The position numbers and the translations under genes are program-made. Source: Burkholderia latens (lineage in GTDB: Bacteria; Pseudomonadota; Gammaproteobacteria; Burkholderiales; Burkholderiaceae). Taken from it: DNA of 64,000 bases. Below the pieces are notes generated by a model, which had not been told where the DNA came from, searched no databases, and was given only the letters and a program-made list of their open reading frames with translations. Below, one piece after another: positions 28,489 to 37,951 of this stretch. Positions within the stretch are counted from its first letter, which is position 1. The number at the start of each line of letters is the position of its first letter. The stretch is taken from assembly GCF_001718795.1 (NCBI RefSeq), contig NZ_CP013435.1, positions 2,728,001 through 2,792,000 of the forward strand. The letters run 5' to 3'.

Positions 28489-29526
28489 ATGAGTACGGCT
28501 TCTCCGCCCACCTCGCCGCTGAGCGGGGCCCCGGCCCCCGACGACGATTCATTGCGCTATCGCGCACCGCGCTGGCTGCCGAACAGCCATGTGCAAACCA
28601 TCGTGCCCGCGCTGTTCGCGCGACGACCGACCGTCGCGTACCGACGAGAGCGATGGGAAACCCCCGACCACGACTTCATCGATCTCGACTGGGTCGCGCA
28701 TCTCGACAGCGCAGCGCCGCCGCCCGACGCGCCGTTGTTCGTGCTGTTCCACGGACTCGAAGGCAGCTCCGCGTCGCACTATGCGCTCGCGATGATGTCG
28801 GCCGCGCGCACGAATGGCTGGCATGCGGTTGTCCCGCACTTTCGCAGTTGCAGCGGCGAGCTCAATCGGCAGCCGCGTTTCTACCATCTCGCCGACAGTG
28901 CCGAGGTCGACTGGATCCTTCGCCGGCTCGCCGCACAGCATCGCGGGCCGATCGTCGCGGCCGGCGTCTCGCTCGGCGGCAACGTGCTGCTGCGCTGGCT
29001 CGGCGAGCACCGCAGCGACACGTCGATCGTGCACGCCGCCGCCGCGATCTCGACGCCGATCGACGTGCATGCCGGCGGCCGCGCACTGTCGCAGGGCTTT
29101 GCGATGGTGTACACGCGCAGCTTCCTGAAGACGCTGAAACGCAAGGGGCTCGCGAAGCTCGAGCAGTACCCGGGGCTGTTCGACCGCGACGCGATGCTGC
29201 GGGCCGTGACGATGCGCGACTTCGACGAAGTCGTAACCGCACCGCTGCACGGCTTCGCGAACGCCGACGATTACTGGACCCAGGCGACGACGCGCCCGTT
29301 GCTGCGTGCAATCGACGTGCCCACGCTGATCCTCAACGCCCGCAACGATCCGTTTTTGCCCGAATCGGCGCTGCCGAGCGCCGCCGACGTGTCACCGGCC
29401 GTCGAACTGGATCAGCCCGCCCATGGCGGCCACGCGGGATTCATGACCGGTCCGTTCCCGGGCCGCCTCGACTGGCTGTCGGCGCGGGTGTTCGGCTACT
29501 GCTCGAAATTCGTCGACCATGGATGA
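28489..29526 (+). CDS. YheT-family alpha/beta hydrolase
   Basis: 345 aa. The fold starts with a characteristic YRAPRWLPNSHVQTIVPALFAR segment, has the oxyanion strand FVLFHGLEGSSASHY, the nucleophile elbow GVSLGGNVLLRWLGEH and the acid residue in LNARNDPFLP with a late HGGHAGFM His. These are the YheT/EMB8 family traits; substrate unknown. Its last 8 bases overlap the next gene. Confidence 0.92.
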   Translation: MSTASPPTSPLSGAPAPDDDSLRYRAPRWLPNSHVQTIVPALFARRPTVAYRRERWETPDHDFIDLDWVAHLDSAAPPPDAPLFVLFHGLEGSSASHYALAMMSAARTNGWHAVVPHFRSCSGELNRQPRFYHLADSAEVDWILRRLAAQHRGPIVAAGVSLGGNVLLRWLGEHRSDTSIVHAAAAISTPIDVHAGGRALSQGFAMVYTRSFLKTLKRKGLAKLEQYPGLFDRDAMLRAVTMRDFDEVVTAPLHGFANADDYWTQATTRPLLRAIDVPTLILNARNDPFLPESALPSAADVSPAVELDQPAHGGHAGFMTGPFPGRLDWLSARVFGYCSKFVDHG

Positions 29527-30127
29527 CATCGTCAGGCAGGCCATCGCCAAGTGGCCGAACGTTCCGCACTGCACCGGGTGGCTGCTGCTCGACCGGCGCG
29601 GCGAATGGCGGCTGCGCGACGACGCCGCGCAGGCCGCCGGCGAACTCGGCTCGCCGATCCGGCATGCGGCGCTGAACGCGTTCATCGCACGCAACTACGA
29701 GTGCGATGCGCAGGGCCAGTGGTTCTTCCAGAACGGCCCGCAGCGCGTGTACGTCGAACTCGCGTATACGCCATGGATCGTGCGCCTGGCCGAGCATGAC
29801 GGGCAGCTCGCGTTGACGGACCAAACCGGCGCGCCGTTCGAACCGGAAGCTGCGTGGCTCGACGACGCGGGCGGCGTGCTGTTTCGCGCGGCCGGCACAC
29901 CGCCGCGCATCGCCGCGCTGCACGACCACGACCTCGGCCTGTTCGCCGATCACGCGGACTTCGACGCGACACCGCCGGTGCTGCGCTGGCGCGACGGGCA
30001 CGCGCTGCCGCTCGGTACCGTCGCGTGTGCCGACGTGCCCGCAACCTTCGGCTTCGTCGCGAGCCCCGCGCGCCGCGCGCATTGCGATCGCGATGCGTCG
30101 GCCGACGGCAGCAGCGGCGAATGCTGA
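29519..30127 (+). CDS. Conserved protein of unknown function (DUF2946/DUF2944-like)
   Basis: 202 aa, no signal peptide. Visible features are WLLLDRRGEWRLRD, FIARNYECDAQGQWFFQNGPQRVYVEL and YTPWIVRLA. I recall this pattern from a domain of unknown function common in beta-proteobacteria, but the exact number is uncertain. It overlaps the hydrolase gene by 8 bp, so it is translationally coupled to it. Confidence 0.7.
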   Translation: MDDIVRQAIAKWPNVPHCTGWLLLDRRGEWRLRDDAAQAAGELGSPIRHAALNAFIARNYECDAQGQWFFQNGPQRVYVELAYTPWIVRLAEHDGQLALTDQTGAPFEPEAAWLDDAGGVLFRAAGTPPRIAALHDHDLGLFADHADFDATPPVLRWRDGHALPLGTVACADVPATFGFVASPARRAHCDRDASADGSSGEC

Positions 30128-30158
30128 ACGCACAACTGCCGCCATCGCCTGACGGCCG

Positions 30159-31859
30159 TCATCCGCGGCCGTTCTTCTCGTCCTCGCGCTCTTCCTTGTA
30201 GCGCGCCTCGAATTCCAGCAGCCGGGCGCCGATGATCGACTGGTCGTAGAACGACACGTCCTTCGCGTCACGCGCCTCCTTCAGCTGACGGATCGCCGAA
30301 GGCCATGCGCCGTCGAGCGCGAGCTTTTCCGCGAGCGCGCGCCGCCGCGCCAGCACGTCGCCCCGGCCATCGCTGGCCTTCGCGAAGTAGTCCCACCAGT
30401 CCGGCTGCTCGGGATCCGCCTTCGCCTGCGTGCGTGCGAGCGCCTGCGCTTCGGCGAAGCGGCGCGCCGCAAGCAGCGCCTGCAGATGCGCGACGATTGC
30501 CGCGTGCGACGCCGGCCATCGTTGCTGCGCGAGCGCCGCGAGCCGCACCGCGCTGTCGGTCCGGCCGGCACGGCGGGCGATGTCCGCGGCCAGCACGTCG
30601 AGGCTCGGCGAACTCGTGGCCGGCTCGTCGGCGTGCCGCTCGCGTGCGTCGAAAGCCGCGCGTGCCGCCGCGAGCGCTTTGTCCGCCGCGTCGAACTGGC
30701 CGAGCAGCATGTTCGCGAGTGCGATTCCGTAGTCGTTCGCGGCAACGTTTGGCGCGGTGCGATCGTCGATCTCGAGCTGCATCCGGCGCGCTTCGGCCGC
30801 GATGTCGTTCGGCGCGCGGTTCTGCAGGATGCGCAGCCGCGCGCGCACGAACCCGTATTCGGCAGACTGGCGCGGCTGCCGGTAAGGCGCACGGCGCGCG
30901 CGGTCTTCCATGTCGGCGATCCGTTCGCCCGTGAGCGGGTGCGTGCGCGCGTAGGCCGGCACGCCGGCGTCGCCCATCGATGCGCGTTCGAGCCGTTCGA
31001 AGAAGCCCGGCATTCCGTACGGGTCGTAACCGGCGCCAGCAAGCAGCTGGAACCCGACGCGATCGGCCTCGCGCTCGGCCGACCGCGAAAAGCGCAGCTG
31101 GTTGTCGACCGCGTATGCCTGGCCGCCCATCGCGATCGCGCTGCCCAGATCGCCGCTGCGCGCGAGCACGCCGGCGAGCACGCCGAGCAGCATCGTCGCG
31201 AGCGCGGTGTAGCCCGTCTTTTCGTTCGCGCCGATCATCCGCGCGATGTGCCGCTGCAGCACGTGCCCCATCTCGTGGCCGACCACCGATGCAAGTTCCG
31301 ATTCCGTCTGCGTCGTGACGACCAGCCCGCTGTTGATTCCGATGAAGCCGCCCGGCATCGAGAATGCATTGATCTGCGGATCGCGTACCGGGAACAGATC
31401 GAAGTCGGGCGCGTAGCCGCCGATGTAGCGCGCCGCCGCCGCGGCCGCGAGCCGCGCCGCCATCGCGTTCAGATAGTCGCGCACCAGCCAGTCGTCGAGG
31501 TAGTCGGGGTCGCGCCGCACCTCGCGCATCACGCGCTCGCCGAGACGGCGCTCTGCCTGCGGCGTGAGCGAACCGCCGGAGCCGTCCCCGAGATCGGGCA
31601 GCTCCAGCGCGCGCAGCGGGGCGCGCAGGTTAGCGACCGGTGCGGATGCGCCGTCGGCGCCCGCGCCCGAAAAGCGGCTTTCCGCGCCGCCGTAAGTGCC
31701 GAATACGCCGGTCGCGATGCCGGCCGGCACCGTCGAAAGAGGCGGCGAAGCGCCGTCCGCCGGCTCGAGCGGCAGCGCGGACGCACGCTGCGCATAGCCG
31801 GTCGGCGGCACCGCGAGCGCCGCCGACAACAGCACGGCAAGCAACTGTTTGACACGCAT
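30159..31859 (-). CDS. Periplasmic M48 metalloprotease with TPR region (BepA-like)
   Basis: 566 aa with an N-terminal signal peptide (about 24 residues). Residues about 110-310 hold an M48 peptidase domain with the zinc motif HEMGH (VVGHEMGHVLQRH) and the third ligand region (RSAEREADRVGFQLL). The C-terminal half is helical and TPR-like (FGQFDAADKALAAARAA-type repeats). The plan is that of BepA (YfgC), which degrades stalled outer-membrane proteins and helps LptD assembly. It is convergent with the DUF gene and divergent from moaC. Confidence 0.9.
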   Translation of the reverse strand: MRVKQLLAVLLSAALAVPPTGYAQRASALPLEPADGASPPLSTVPAGIATGVFGTYGGAESRFSGAGADGASAPVANLRAPLRALELPDLGDGSGGSLTPQAERRLGERVMREVRRDPDYLDDWLVRDYLNAMAARLAAAAAARYIGGYAPDFDLFPVRDPQINAFSMPGGFIGINSGLVVTTQTESELASVVGHEMGHVLQRHIARMIGANEKTGYTALATMLLGVLAGVLARSGDLGSAIAMGGQAYAVDNQLRFSRSAEREADRVGFQLLAGAGYDPYGMPGFFERLERASMGDAGVPAYARTHPLTGERIADMEDRARRAPYRQPRQSAEYGFVRARLRILQNRAPNDIAAEARRMQLEIDDRTAPNVAANDYGIALANMLLGQFDAADKALAAARAAFDARERHADEPATSSPSLDVLAADIARRAGRTDSAVRLAALAQQRWPASHAAIVAHLQALLAARRFAEAQALARTQAKADPEQPDWWDYFAKASDGRGDVLARRRALAEKLALDGAWPSAIRQLKEARDAKDVSFYDQSIIGARLLEFEARYKEEREDEKNGRG

Positions 31860-32099
31860 GGCAGGTTGAAAGCGACGCCGTCCGCGCGCCGGGCGCGTAT
31901 CGCGGCGTTTGGTCTGAGGATCCCGGTCATTGTACCGGCGCGATCGCGGCTGTTCCGCGCGCCGGATGCGCGATCTGCACGTCCGGCGCCGCGCGGCCCG
32001 CTGCTATGATAGGCGCCCGTTGAAACGTTGCGGATGTTTGCGGCCCGGCGCGGGATGCGGCGGATCGCCCGGCCGCGAAACCCGAGATCGGAGCAAGAC

Positions 32100-32588
32100 A
32101 TGTCAGGACTGACGCATTTCGACGCCGCCGGCCACGCACACATGGTCGACGTCGGCGGCAAGCAGGAAACCCAACGCATCGCGATCGCGCGCGGCACGAT
32201 CCGGATGCTGCCCGCGACGTTCGCGCTGATCCGCGACGGCAAGGCGAAAAAAGGCGACGTCCTCGGCGTCGCGCGCATTGCCGCCATTCAGGGCGCAAAA
32301 CGCACCGCCGACCTCATTCCGCTGTGTCACCCGCTCGCGCTGACGCGCGTGGCCGTCGACTTCGAGCTCGACGACGCGCTGCCGGGCGTGCACTGCGTCG
32401 CGCAGGTCGAGACGTTCGGACGGACCGGCGTCGAGATGGAAGCGCTGACGGCCGTGCAGGTCGGGCTGCTGACCGTGTACGACATGTGCAAGGCGGTCGA
32501 TCGCGGGATGGTGATCACCGACGTGAGCGTCAGGGAGAAGCGCGGCGGGAAGTCGGGGGACTGGAAGGCGGAGGATGCGGCGGGCTGA
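32100..32588 (+). CDS. moaC: Cyclic pyranopterin monophosphate synthase (MoaC)
   Basis: 162 aa. Molybdenum-cofactor biosynthesis enzyme acting after MoaA. Signatures: [13 protein letters not shown] at the N-terminus, PLCHPLALT (catalytic region), [23 protein letters not shown] and the [11 protein letters not shown] motif with the catalytic Lys. The start is the ATG at 32100, after GGAGCAAG. No other moa genes are adjacent. Confidence 0.96.
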   Translation: MSGLTHFDAAGHAHMVDVGGKQETQRIAIARGTIRMLPATFALIRDGKAKKGDVLGVARIAAIQGAKRTADLIPLCHPLALTRVAVDFELDDALPGVHCVAQVETFGRTGVEMEALTAVQVGLLTVYDMCKAVDRGMVITDVSVREKRGGKSGDWKAEDAAG

Positions 32589-32746
32589 GCGGCCCCAGAG
32601 CGTCGCGTGTCGCGGCGCGGATCTGATGCCGCGGCACCAGGCGTCGCCCGCGTAATGAAGCGGTATTGCGATCGCGCCCGGCAGGTGATCACGACAAGCG
32701 GCCTGGGCGTCGCGTCACGGCACGAACACGCGCACCGGCCGCGCCG

Positions 32747-33097
32747 TCATTCCGCGCGCCGCGGTTCGAATACGAACGGTTGCGTGAGCAGGAACGGATT
32801 CGCGGTCGCGCCGGTTTGCGCGCACGTCGCATGCGTCATCGCGTCGACGGCCGCGCGATCCGCCGCCGCATTGCGGCTGCTCGTCGTCACGGTTACGTTC
32901 TGCGCTTCGCCGGAAGTCGTCATCAGCGCGCGCACGAGTACGGTGACCGGACGCGTGAGCGGTTTCGCGCTCTCCGGATAGACTGCACGCGGAATGTGGC
33001 AGGTCAGCCTGCTTTCCTGCGAAGACGACAGCATCGCGCAGCCGGAAAACAGCACGGTGACGGCAGGCAGGATCACGAATGTGGAGCGAAGGACCAT
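32747..33097 (-). CDS. Small TonB-C-like lipoprotein
   Basis: 116 aa with a lipobox (LFSGC, Cys at about 20). The mature part has the pattern YPESAKPLTRPVTVLVRALMTTSGEAQNVTV and SSRNAAADRAAVDAM, which resembles the C-terminal domain of TonB-type proteins without the membrane helix and proline region. Function unknown. The ribosome-binding site is weak; an in-frame extension to 33166 exists but would hide the lipobox. Confidence 0.65.
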   Translation of the reverse strand: MVLRSTFVILPAVTVLFSGCAMLSSSQESRLTCHIPRAVYPESAKPLTRPVTVLVRALMTTSGEAQNVTVTTSSRNAAADRAAVDAMTHATCAQTGATANPFLLTQPFVFEPRRAE

Positions 33098-33503
33098 GGT
33101 CGAATGTCGTTCTTGAGTACTGTTCCCGGCGAGCTGCGGCGGCGGACGTGAGTAGCCGCACCGCATGTGTCGCCCCGCGCCGCGGCCATCGGATCGGCGC
33201 TCCGTTACGGCCGCGCGGCCGCCGAGTGCATCGGCCGCGATCCTGCTTCACGAATTCCCGACTCTGCGGGCCGCGTTCGCTTGGGCGCGTGCACCGGCCC
33301 GGTATGCGAACGCTTTCGCGCATTGTGCACGCGCCGCGGCTGCCGCGGCGGCGATTTGACAATGATTGACGCGCATCGCGCCAGGTTCCGCGACTACCCG
33401 TTCTCGACGGGAAACAATCGCCGCCTGGCCAAGGGTGGCCACCGCTCCCCCGCTTTGCCCGCCCCAACGCGCGCCGGGATTCCCCGCCCGGCGATGCGCG
33501 GGA
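33098..33503. other. Intergenic region without a recognisable gene
   Basis: 406 bp between the lipoprotein start and the pglL stop. It holds an inverted repeat CGCCGGG/CCCGGCG near 33473-33494 downstream of pglL, lacking a T-run. Several short ORFs here are GC shadows. Confidence 0.5.
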
Positions 33504-35282
33504 TTACTCGGAATCGTCTTCCGAGTCGTCGTCGTCCGCATCGGCCGGGACTTCGCCGTATTTCGCGACGACGGCCGCCTTGAACGACTTCAGCGCCGGC
33601 TGCTGGTCGCACAGCTTGTACAGCGACGCGAGCTGCTGCGGCCAGTCCTTCAACTCCTTCGCGAACACGTGCAGCCGCGCGACCGTATCGAGCGCGTCGG
33701 CTTCGCGGCCGGCCAGCGCCTGCAGCGCCGCATAGCGGCGCAGCACCGTTTCGCCGGGCAGCAGCGCGATCGCGCGCTCGTGCGCGGCGAGCTTCAGCGG
33801 CAGGTTGTCCGGCGAAATGGTCAGCAGTGTCGCCGCGCCGTAGTCGCCCCATGCGCCGAACAGCAACGACGGCGCGTCGCGGTACTGCGCGGCCGGGTCG
33901 CTGCCGTAATACAGCACTTCCGCGCGCTGGTAGTCGCGCAGCACCGGCACCGCCGCCAGCACGCCGCCGACTGACAGCACCGCGAACAGCGCGAACGCCG
34001 CGCGGCCCGGCAGGATGCGCAGCGGCTTCACGTCGAGCAGGCCGATCACGAACATCGCCGGCAGCAGGAAGAACATGTACTGCTGCGGGTATTCGACGAG
34101 CGCATGCATCAGCAGGATGCCGATCAGCGCGAAGCCGAACACGCGCGTGCTCGACTGCGGCGCGCGCACCGCGCGCACAAACCACGCGACGAGCGCGACG
34201 ACCAGCACGCCGAGGCCGGCGATGCCGGACTTCGCGAGCAAGTCGATGAAGATATCGTGCGAGTTGTTCGCGATCTCGACCCCGCCAAGCGTGCGCGCGA
34301 GCGCGAACTGATGCGACGGGAATTCGCCCCAGCCGACGCCGAGCAGCGGATGCTCGCGGAACATCGCGAGCCCGTACTTCCACAACGCGAGGCGCGGCGC
34401 GATCTGGCCGGCGTCGCGCATGCGTTCGGCCGCCGACTCGGCGAGCCCGAGATGAAAATGCACGTTGGCCCAGCGCACCGCGACGTTCACCGCGACGAAC
34501 ACCACGGCGAGCACAACGGGCATCAACCATGCGCGGCGATTGCCCGGCGCGCGGCGCGACTCGACCCACGCCATCCAGAAGCCCGCAACCACCATCACCG
34601 CGACCTGCAGCCACGGGCCGCGCGACACCGTCAGCGCGAGGCCGGCCGACAGCACGATCGACAGCGCGAGCCATACCCATGCCGCGAGGCGACGCGTCTG
34701 CACCAGATACAGTGCGCCCGCGAGCGCGAACGCGATGTAGCTCGCCAGGTGGTTCGCCTGCGCCATGTTGCCGTACGGACGGCGATCGACGGCGATGTTG
34801 TACAGGACGACGAACGGCGACACCGCAGACTCGAGATGAAACAGCTGGACGACCTGGCTCGCGACCGCAAATACCCCGCCGATGAGCAGCGCGCCGGCCA
34901 TCATGCGCGCGGCGGCTTCGGCGAGCCCTTCGCGCGCCAGCGTATAGCCGGCCTGCATCGCAACCAGCGCGGCGGCCAGATAGCCGACCGCCAGCCAGTT
35001 CATCGACGGAACCTTCAGCGGCATCAGCGCAACCTGCGCGATCAGCACCGCGGCGAACCCGAGCGGCGCGACGAACGCGGCCGGTGCGGCGAACGGCTGC
35101 GTCGGGCGGCCGGTGCGCGCGAGCAGCACGACGGAGAGCCCCAACAGCAAGTACAGCACCAGCGCGGCAAATTCGGAATAGAAGGTCGGGATCGGATACG
35201 TGTGATTCGTGATCGCGTACGGCACGATCAGGGCGACAGCCAGCGCAACGAGCGGCAACGAGCGGGAAAAAGTAGAAGGCAT
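33504..35282 (-). CDS. pglL: O-oligosaccharyltransferase PglL (general protein O-glycosylation)
   Basis: 592 aa with about 11-12 membrane segments and the Wzy_C/O-antigen-ligase domain. The large periplasmic loop has GVGWGEFPSHQFA and NNSHDIFIDLLAKSGIAGLG with the conserved His residues. A soluble C-terminal domain of about 150 residues is followed by an acidic tail (DDDDSEDDSE). PglL enzymes move lipid-linked glycan to Ser/Thr of periplasmic proteins. The upstream pilin gene (165 bp away, same strand) is the classic neighbour and possible substrate, and this matches the known pglL position in B. cenocepacia as I recall it. Confidence 0.9.
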   Translation of the reverse strand: MPSTFSRSLPLVALAVALIVPYAITNHTYPIPTFYSEFAALVLYLLLGLSVVLLARTGRPTQPFAAPAAFVAPLGFAAVLIAQVALMPLKVPSMNWLAVGYLAAALVAMQAGYTLAREGLAEAAARMMAGALLIGGVFAVASQVVQLFHLESAVSPFVVLYNIAVDRRPYGNMAQANHLASYIAFALAGALYLVQTRRLAAWVWLALSIVLSAGLALTVSRGPWLQVAVMVVAGFWMAWVESRRAPGNRRAWLMPVVLAVVFVAVNVAVRWANVHFHLGLAESAAERMRDAGQIAPRLALWKYGLAMFREHPLLGVGWGEFPSHQFALARTLGGVEIANNSHDIFIDLLAKSGIAGLGVLVVALVAWFVRAVRAPQSSTRVFGFALIGILLMHALVEYPQQYMFFLLPAMFVIGLLDVKPLRILPGRAAFALFAVLSVGGVLAAVPVLRDYQRAEVLYYGSDPAAQYRDAPSLLFGAWGDYGAATLLTISPDNLPLKLAAHERAIALLPGETVLRRYAALQALAGREADALDTVARLHVFAKELKDWPQQLASLYKLCDQQPALKSFKAAVVAKYGEVPADADDDDSEDDSE

Positions 35283-35447
35283 GAGCGAACCGGATGTCAG
35301 CAACCGGCGCACTATACAAAACTTTCCCCGGTCTGTGCGGCCGCCGTCGTGCCGCCCCGCGATGCCGCAGCACCGGTGCGGCCGGCTCCGACGCGGCCTG
35401 AGCCGCCCCGTGCCCACAGCCCGGCACGGCCCTGCACGCCTGCGACG

Positions 35448-36044
35448 CTACGCGCGGCATTCCGCCGGCGCATACTTCCCGGGCAACGTCGCGGCCTCCG
35501 TCGGCAACGGACCGGCTCCAGGCGCCGGCAGCGACGACGCCGTCTTGCCGGAAGCAAAGCATTCCCATGCGATCGCGCCGGCCTGCATCGAGCCCTTCTT
35601 GAGCGGTACGCGCGCGGTCGGCGTGTCGGCCTTGTCCGGTGCGGACGGCACCAGGACGAGCGTATTCGCGCCCGCCGCGGCGACGCGCGCGGTGAACGTC
35701 ACCGTGATCTGGCCCGTGTCACCGTCGATCGCGACCGATTCGACGTTGCGGGTGCCGGCGGGCGGACTGTAGCCGCCATCGAGCGCAGCGCCGCTCGCAG
35801 CGTTGTCGGCGACCGCGAGCCGCGCGGACGATGCGAGCGCGAGGCCCTCGCCCACGCGCGACCGCGCGAGGTAGTCCTGGTATGCGGGAATCGCGTACGC
35901 GGCGATCACGCCGACGATCGCGAGCACGATCATCAGCTCGATCAGCGTGAAGCCAGCCGGCCGCCAGCGCGGCGCCGGCCGGCGCGCGCGCCGCAGGTCG
36001 GCGGCGATGCGGCGGAACAGGGAAACGGAAAAGGCTTCAAACAT
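35448..36044 (-). CDS. pilA: Type IV pilin-like protein with unusually long leader
   Basis: 198 aa. The prepilin motif is [27 protein letters not shown], with processing expected after Gly31 and Glu at +5 (Glu36). The leader is 31 residues and very basic, where type IVa leaders have 6-8; no internal ATG or GTG shortens it, and GGAG precedes the ATG. The mature C-terminal part has a [22 protein letters not shown] segment as in PilA and a Cys (WECFASGK) with a final Cys (PAECRA), the likely disulphide loop. It sits upstream of pglL. Confidence 0.85.
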   Translation of the reverse strand: MFEAFSVSLFRRIAADLRRARRPAPRWRPAGFTLIELMIVLAIVGVIAAYAIPAYQDYLARSRVGEGLALASSARLAVADNAASGAALDGGYSPPAGTRNVESVAIDGDTGQITVTFTARVAAAGANTLVLVPSAPDKADTPTARVPLKKGSMQAGAIAWECFASGKTASSLPAPGAGPLPTEAATLPGKYAPAECRA

Positions 36045-36063
36045 GACTGGCTCCGGAAACGAA

Positions 36064-36091
36064 AAACGCCTGCCGAACAAGGCAGGCGTTT
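36064..36091 (-). terminator. Terminator between terC and pilA
   Basis: An 11-bp stem (AAACGCCTGCC / GGCAGGCGTTT) with a 6-nt loop; five T follow on the minus strand. Ends transcription of terC before the pilin gene. Confidence 0.85.
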
Positions 36092-36141
36092 CGATCGTAG
36101 CCAGCGGGCCGCGAACCCGGCAGTCGGCCGGACGGCCAATG

Positions 36142-36846
36142 TCACTGCGCGTGCGAGACCGCGCGGCGGCGGCGCAACGCATAGCCGGCCGCGACGACGA
36201 ACAGCGCGCCGGCGATGCTCGCGCCGTAGACCGCGGCCGGTGTATCGAGCACCGGCCAGCGATCGCCGACCGGGTCGTGCACCATCAGCCCGCCCGCGAT
36301 CCATCCGATCAGCCCCGCGCCGAGCGCGACGACGATCGGGAACCGGTCGAGCAGCTTCAGCACCAGCGTGCTGCCCCACACGATGATCGGCACGCTCACG
36401 ACGAGCCCGAAGATCACGAGCGCCAGCCGGTGCGACGGATCCGCCTGCTCGGCCGCGCCGGCGATCGCGATCACGTTGTCGAGGCTCATCACCGCGTCGG
36501 CGATCACGATCGTCTTCACGGCATCCCACAGCCGGTCGGCCGGCTTCACGTTGTCATGCGCGTCGGCGTCCGGCGCCATCAGCTTGATGCCGATCCACAG
36601 CAGCAACAGGCCGCCGCCGAACTTCAGGAACGGCACGTCGAGCAGCACGACCGCGAACGCGATCAGCGCGACCCGCAACAGGATCGCGCCGGCAGTGCCC
36701 CACACGACGCCGCGCAACCGCTGGTTGGCCGGCAGGTTGCGGCACGCGAGCGCGATCACGACCGCGTTGTCGCCGCCGAGCAGGATGTCGATGATGACGA
36801 TCTGGAACACAGCGCCCCAGTGCAGCGACGTCAGGAATTCAAGCAT
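36142..36846 (-). CDS. TerC-family integral membrane protein
   Basis: 234 aa, seven or so TM helices. The acidic motifs [13 protein letters not shown] (TM1) and [13 protein letters not shown] (TM5) are the family's metal-binding-like Asp residues. TerC/YceF-type proteins are linked to tellurite resistance and, in several bacteria, to Mn2+ export or metallation of exported proteins; no metal can be named here. Start at 36846 gives [13 protein letters not shown]. Confidence 0.92.
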   Translation of the reverse strand: MLEFLTSLHWGAVFQIVIIDILLGGDNAVVIALACRNLPANQRLRGVVWGTAGAILLRVALIAFAVVLLDVPFLKFGGGLLLLWIGIKLMAPDADAHDNVKPADRLWDAVKTIVIADAVMSLDNVIAIAGAAEQADPSHRLALVIFGLVVSVPIIVWGSTLVLKLLDRFPIVVALGAGLIGWIAGGLMVHDPVGDRWPVLDTPAAVYGASIAGALFVVAAGYALRRRRAVSHAQ

Positions 36847-36952
36847 GAGTGGTATCGGATGGAGGAACGGCGGTCGGGCACGCGGCCCGCTTCGTCGCCG
36901 GCCAATGCGTCGCGCATGGCCGGGGCTTACAAATTCATTGCGCGAGCATAAC

Positions 36953-36981
36953 AAAAAACGCCGGCAGAGCCGGCGTTTTTT
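36953..36981. terminator. Bidirectional terminator after sucD
   Basis: Stem AAAAAACGCCGGC / GCCGGCGTTTTTT with a 3-nt loop (13 pairs). Downstream of sucD on the minus strand it ends in six T. Confidence 0.93.
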
Positions 36982-37002
36982 GCAGGACGAATCCGTTGGA
37001 AA

Positions 37003-37884
37003 TTACAGCGCCTTCTTCAGCAGACGGCCCATTTCCGACGGGTTGCGCGTGACGGTGATGCCGCACGCTTCCATGATTTCCAGCTTCGCTTCGGCCGTAT
37101 CGGCACCGCCCGAGATCAGCGCGCCGGCGTGGCCCATGCGCTTGCCCGGAGGCGCCGTGACGCCAGCGATGAAGCCGACGACCGGCTTCTTCATGTTGTC
37201 CTTGATCCACTGGGCGGCGTTGGCTTCGTCCGGACCGCCGATTTCGCCGATCATCACGACAGCATCCGTGTCCGGATCGTCGTTGAACATCTTCATCACG
37301 TCGATGTGCTTCAGACCGTTGATCGGGTCGCCGCCGATACCGACTGCCGACGACTGGCCGAGGCCGAGCGCCGTCAGCTGAGCAACCGCTTCGTACGTCA
37401 GCGTGCCCGAACGCGACACGACGCCGATGCGGCCCTTGCGGTGGATGTGACCCGGCATGATGCCGATCTTCAGTTCGTCCGGCGTGATCGTGCCCGGGCA
37501 GTTCGGCCCGAGCAGCAGCGTCTTGCGGCCTTCGCGACGCATGCGGTCCTTCACTTCGATCATGTCACGGACGGGAATGCCTTCCGTGATGCAGATCGCG
37601 AGGTCGAGGTCGGCTTCGACCGCTTCCCAGATCGCAGCCGCTGCACCTGCCGGCGGCACGTAGATGACCGACACGGTCGCGCCGGTTTCGGCCTTCGCTT
37701 CCTTGACGCTCGCGTAGATCGGAATGCCTTCGAAATCTTCGCCGGCCTTCTTCGGGTTCACGCCCGCGACGAATGCTTCGCGGCCGTTTGCGTATTCACG
37801 GCAGGCACGCGTATGGAACTGACCGGTTTTGCCGGTAATGCCCTGCGTGATGACCTTCGTGTCCTTGTTGATCAGAATCGACAT
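37003..37884 (-). CDS. sucD: Succinyl-CoA synthetase alpha subunit
   Basis: 293 aa. TCA-cycle substrate-level phosphorylation. N-terminal CoA-binding fold (KVITQGITGKTGQFHT), LLGPNCPGTI, SRSGTLTYEAV and the phospho-His motif MGHAGALI. AGGTC precedes the start. It follows sucC by 67 bp in the same operon. Confidence 0.97.
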   Translation of the reverse strand: MSILINKDTKVITQGITGKTGQFHTRACREYANGREAFVAGVNPKKAGEDFEGIPIYASVKEAKAETGATVSVIYVPPAGAAAAIWEAVEADLDLAICITEGIPVRDMIEVKDRMRREGRKTLLLGPNCPGTITPDELKIGIMPGHIHRKGRIGVVSRSGTLTYEAVAQLTALGLGQSSAVGIGGDPINGLKHIDVMKMFNDDPDTDAVVMIGEIGGPDEANAAQWIKDNMKKPVVGFIAGVTAPPGKRMGHAGALISGGADTAEAKLEIMEACGITVTRNPSEMGRLLKKAL

Positions 37885-37951
37885 GTATTTTGACCTCTGT
37901 TCGATTGGCGTCGCGTGCAAGCCGCGCCGCCATGCGTATTCATTAGCGCGC

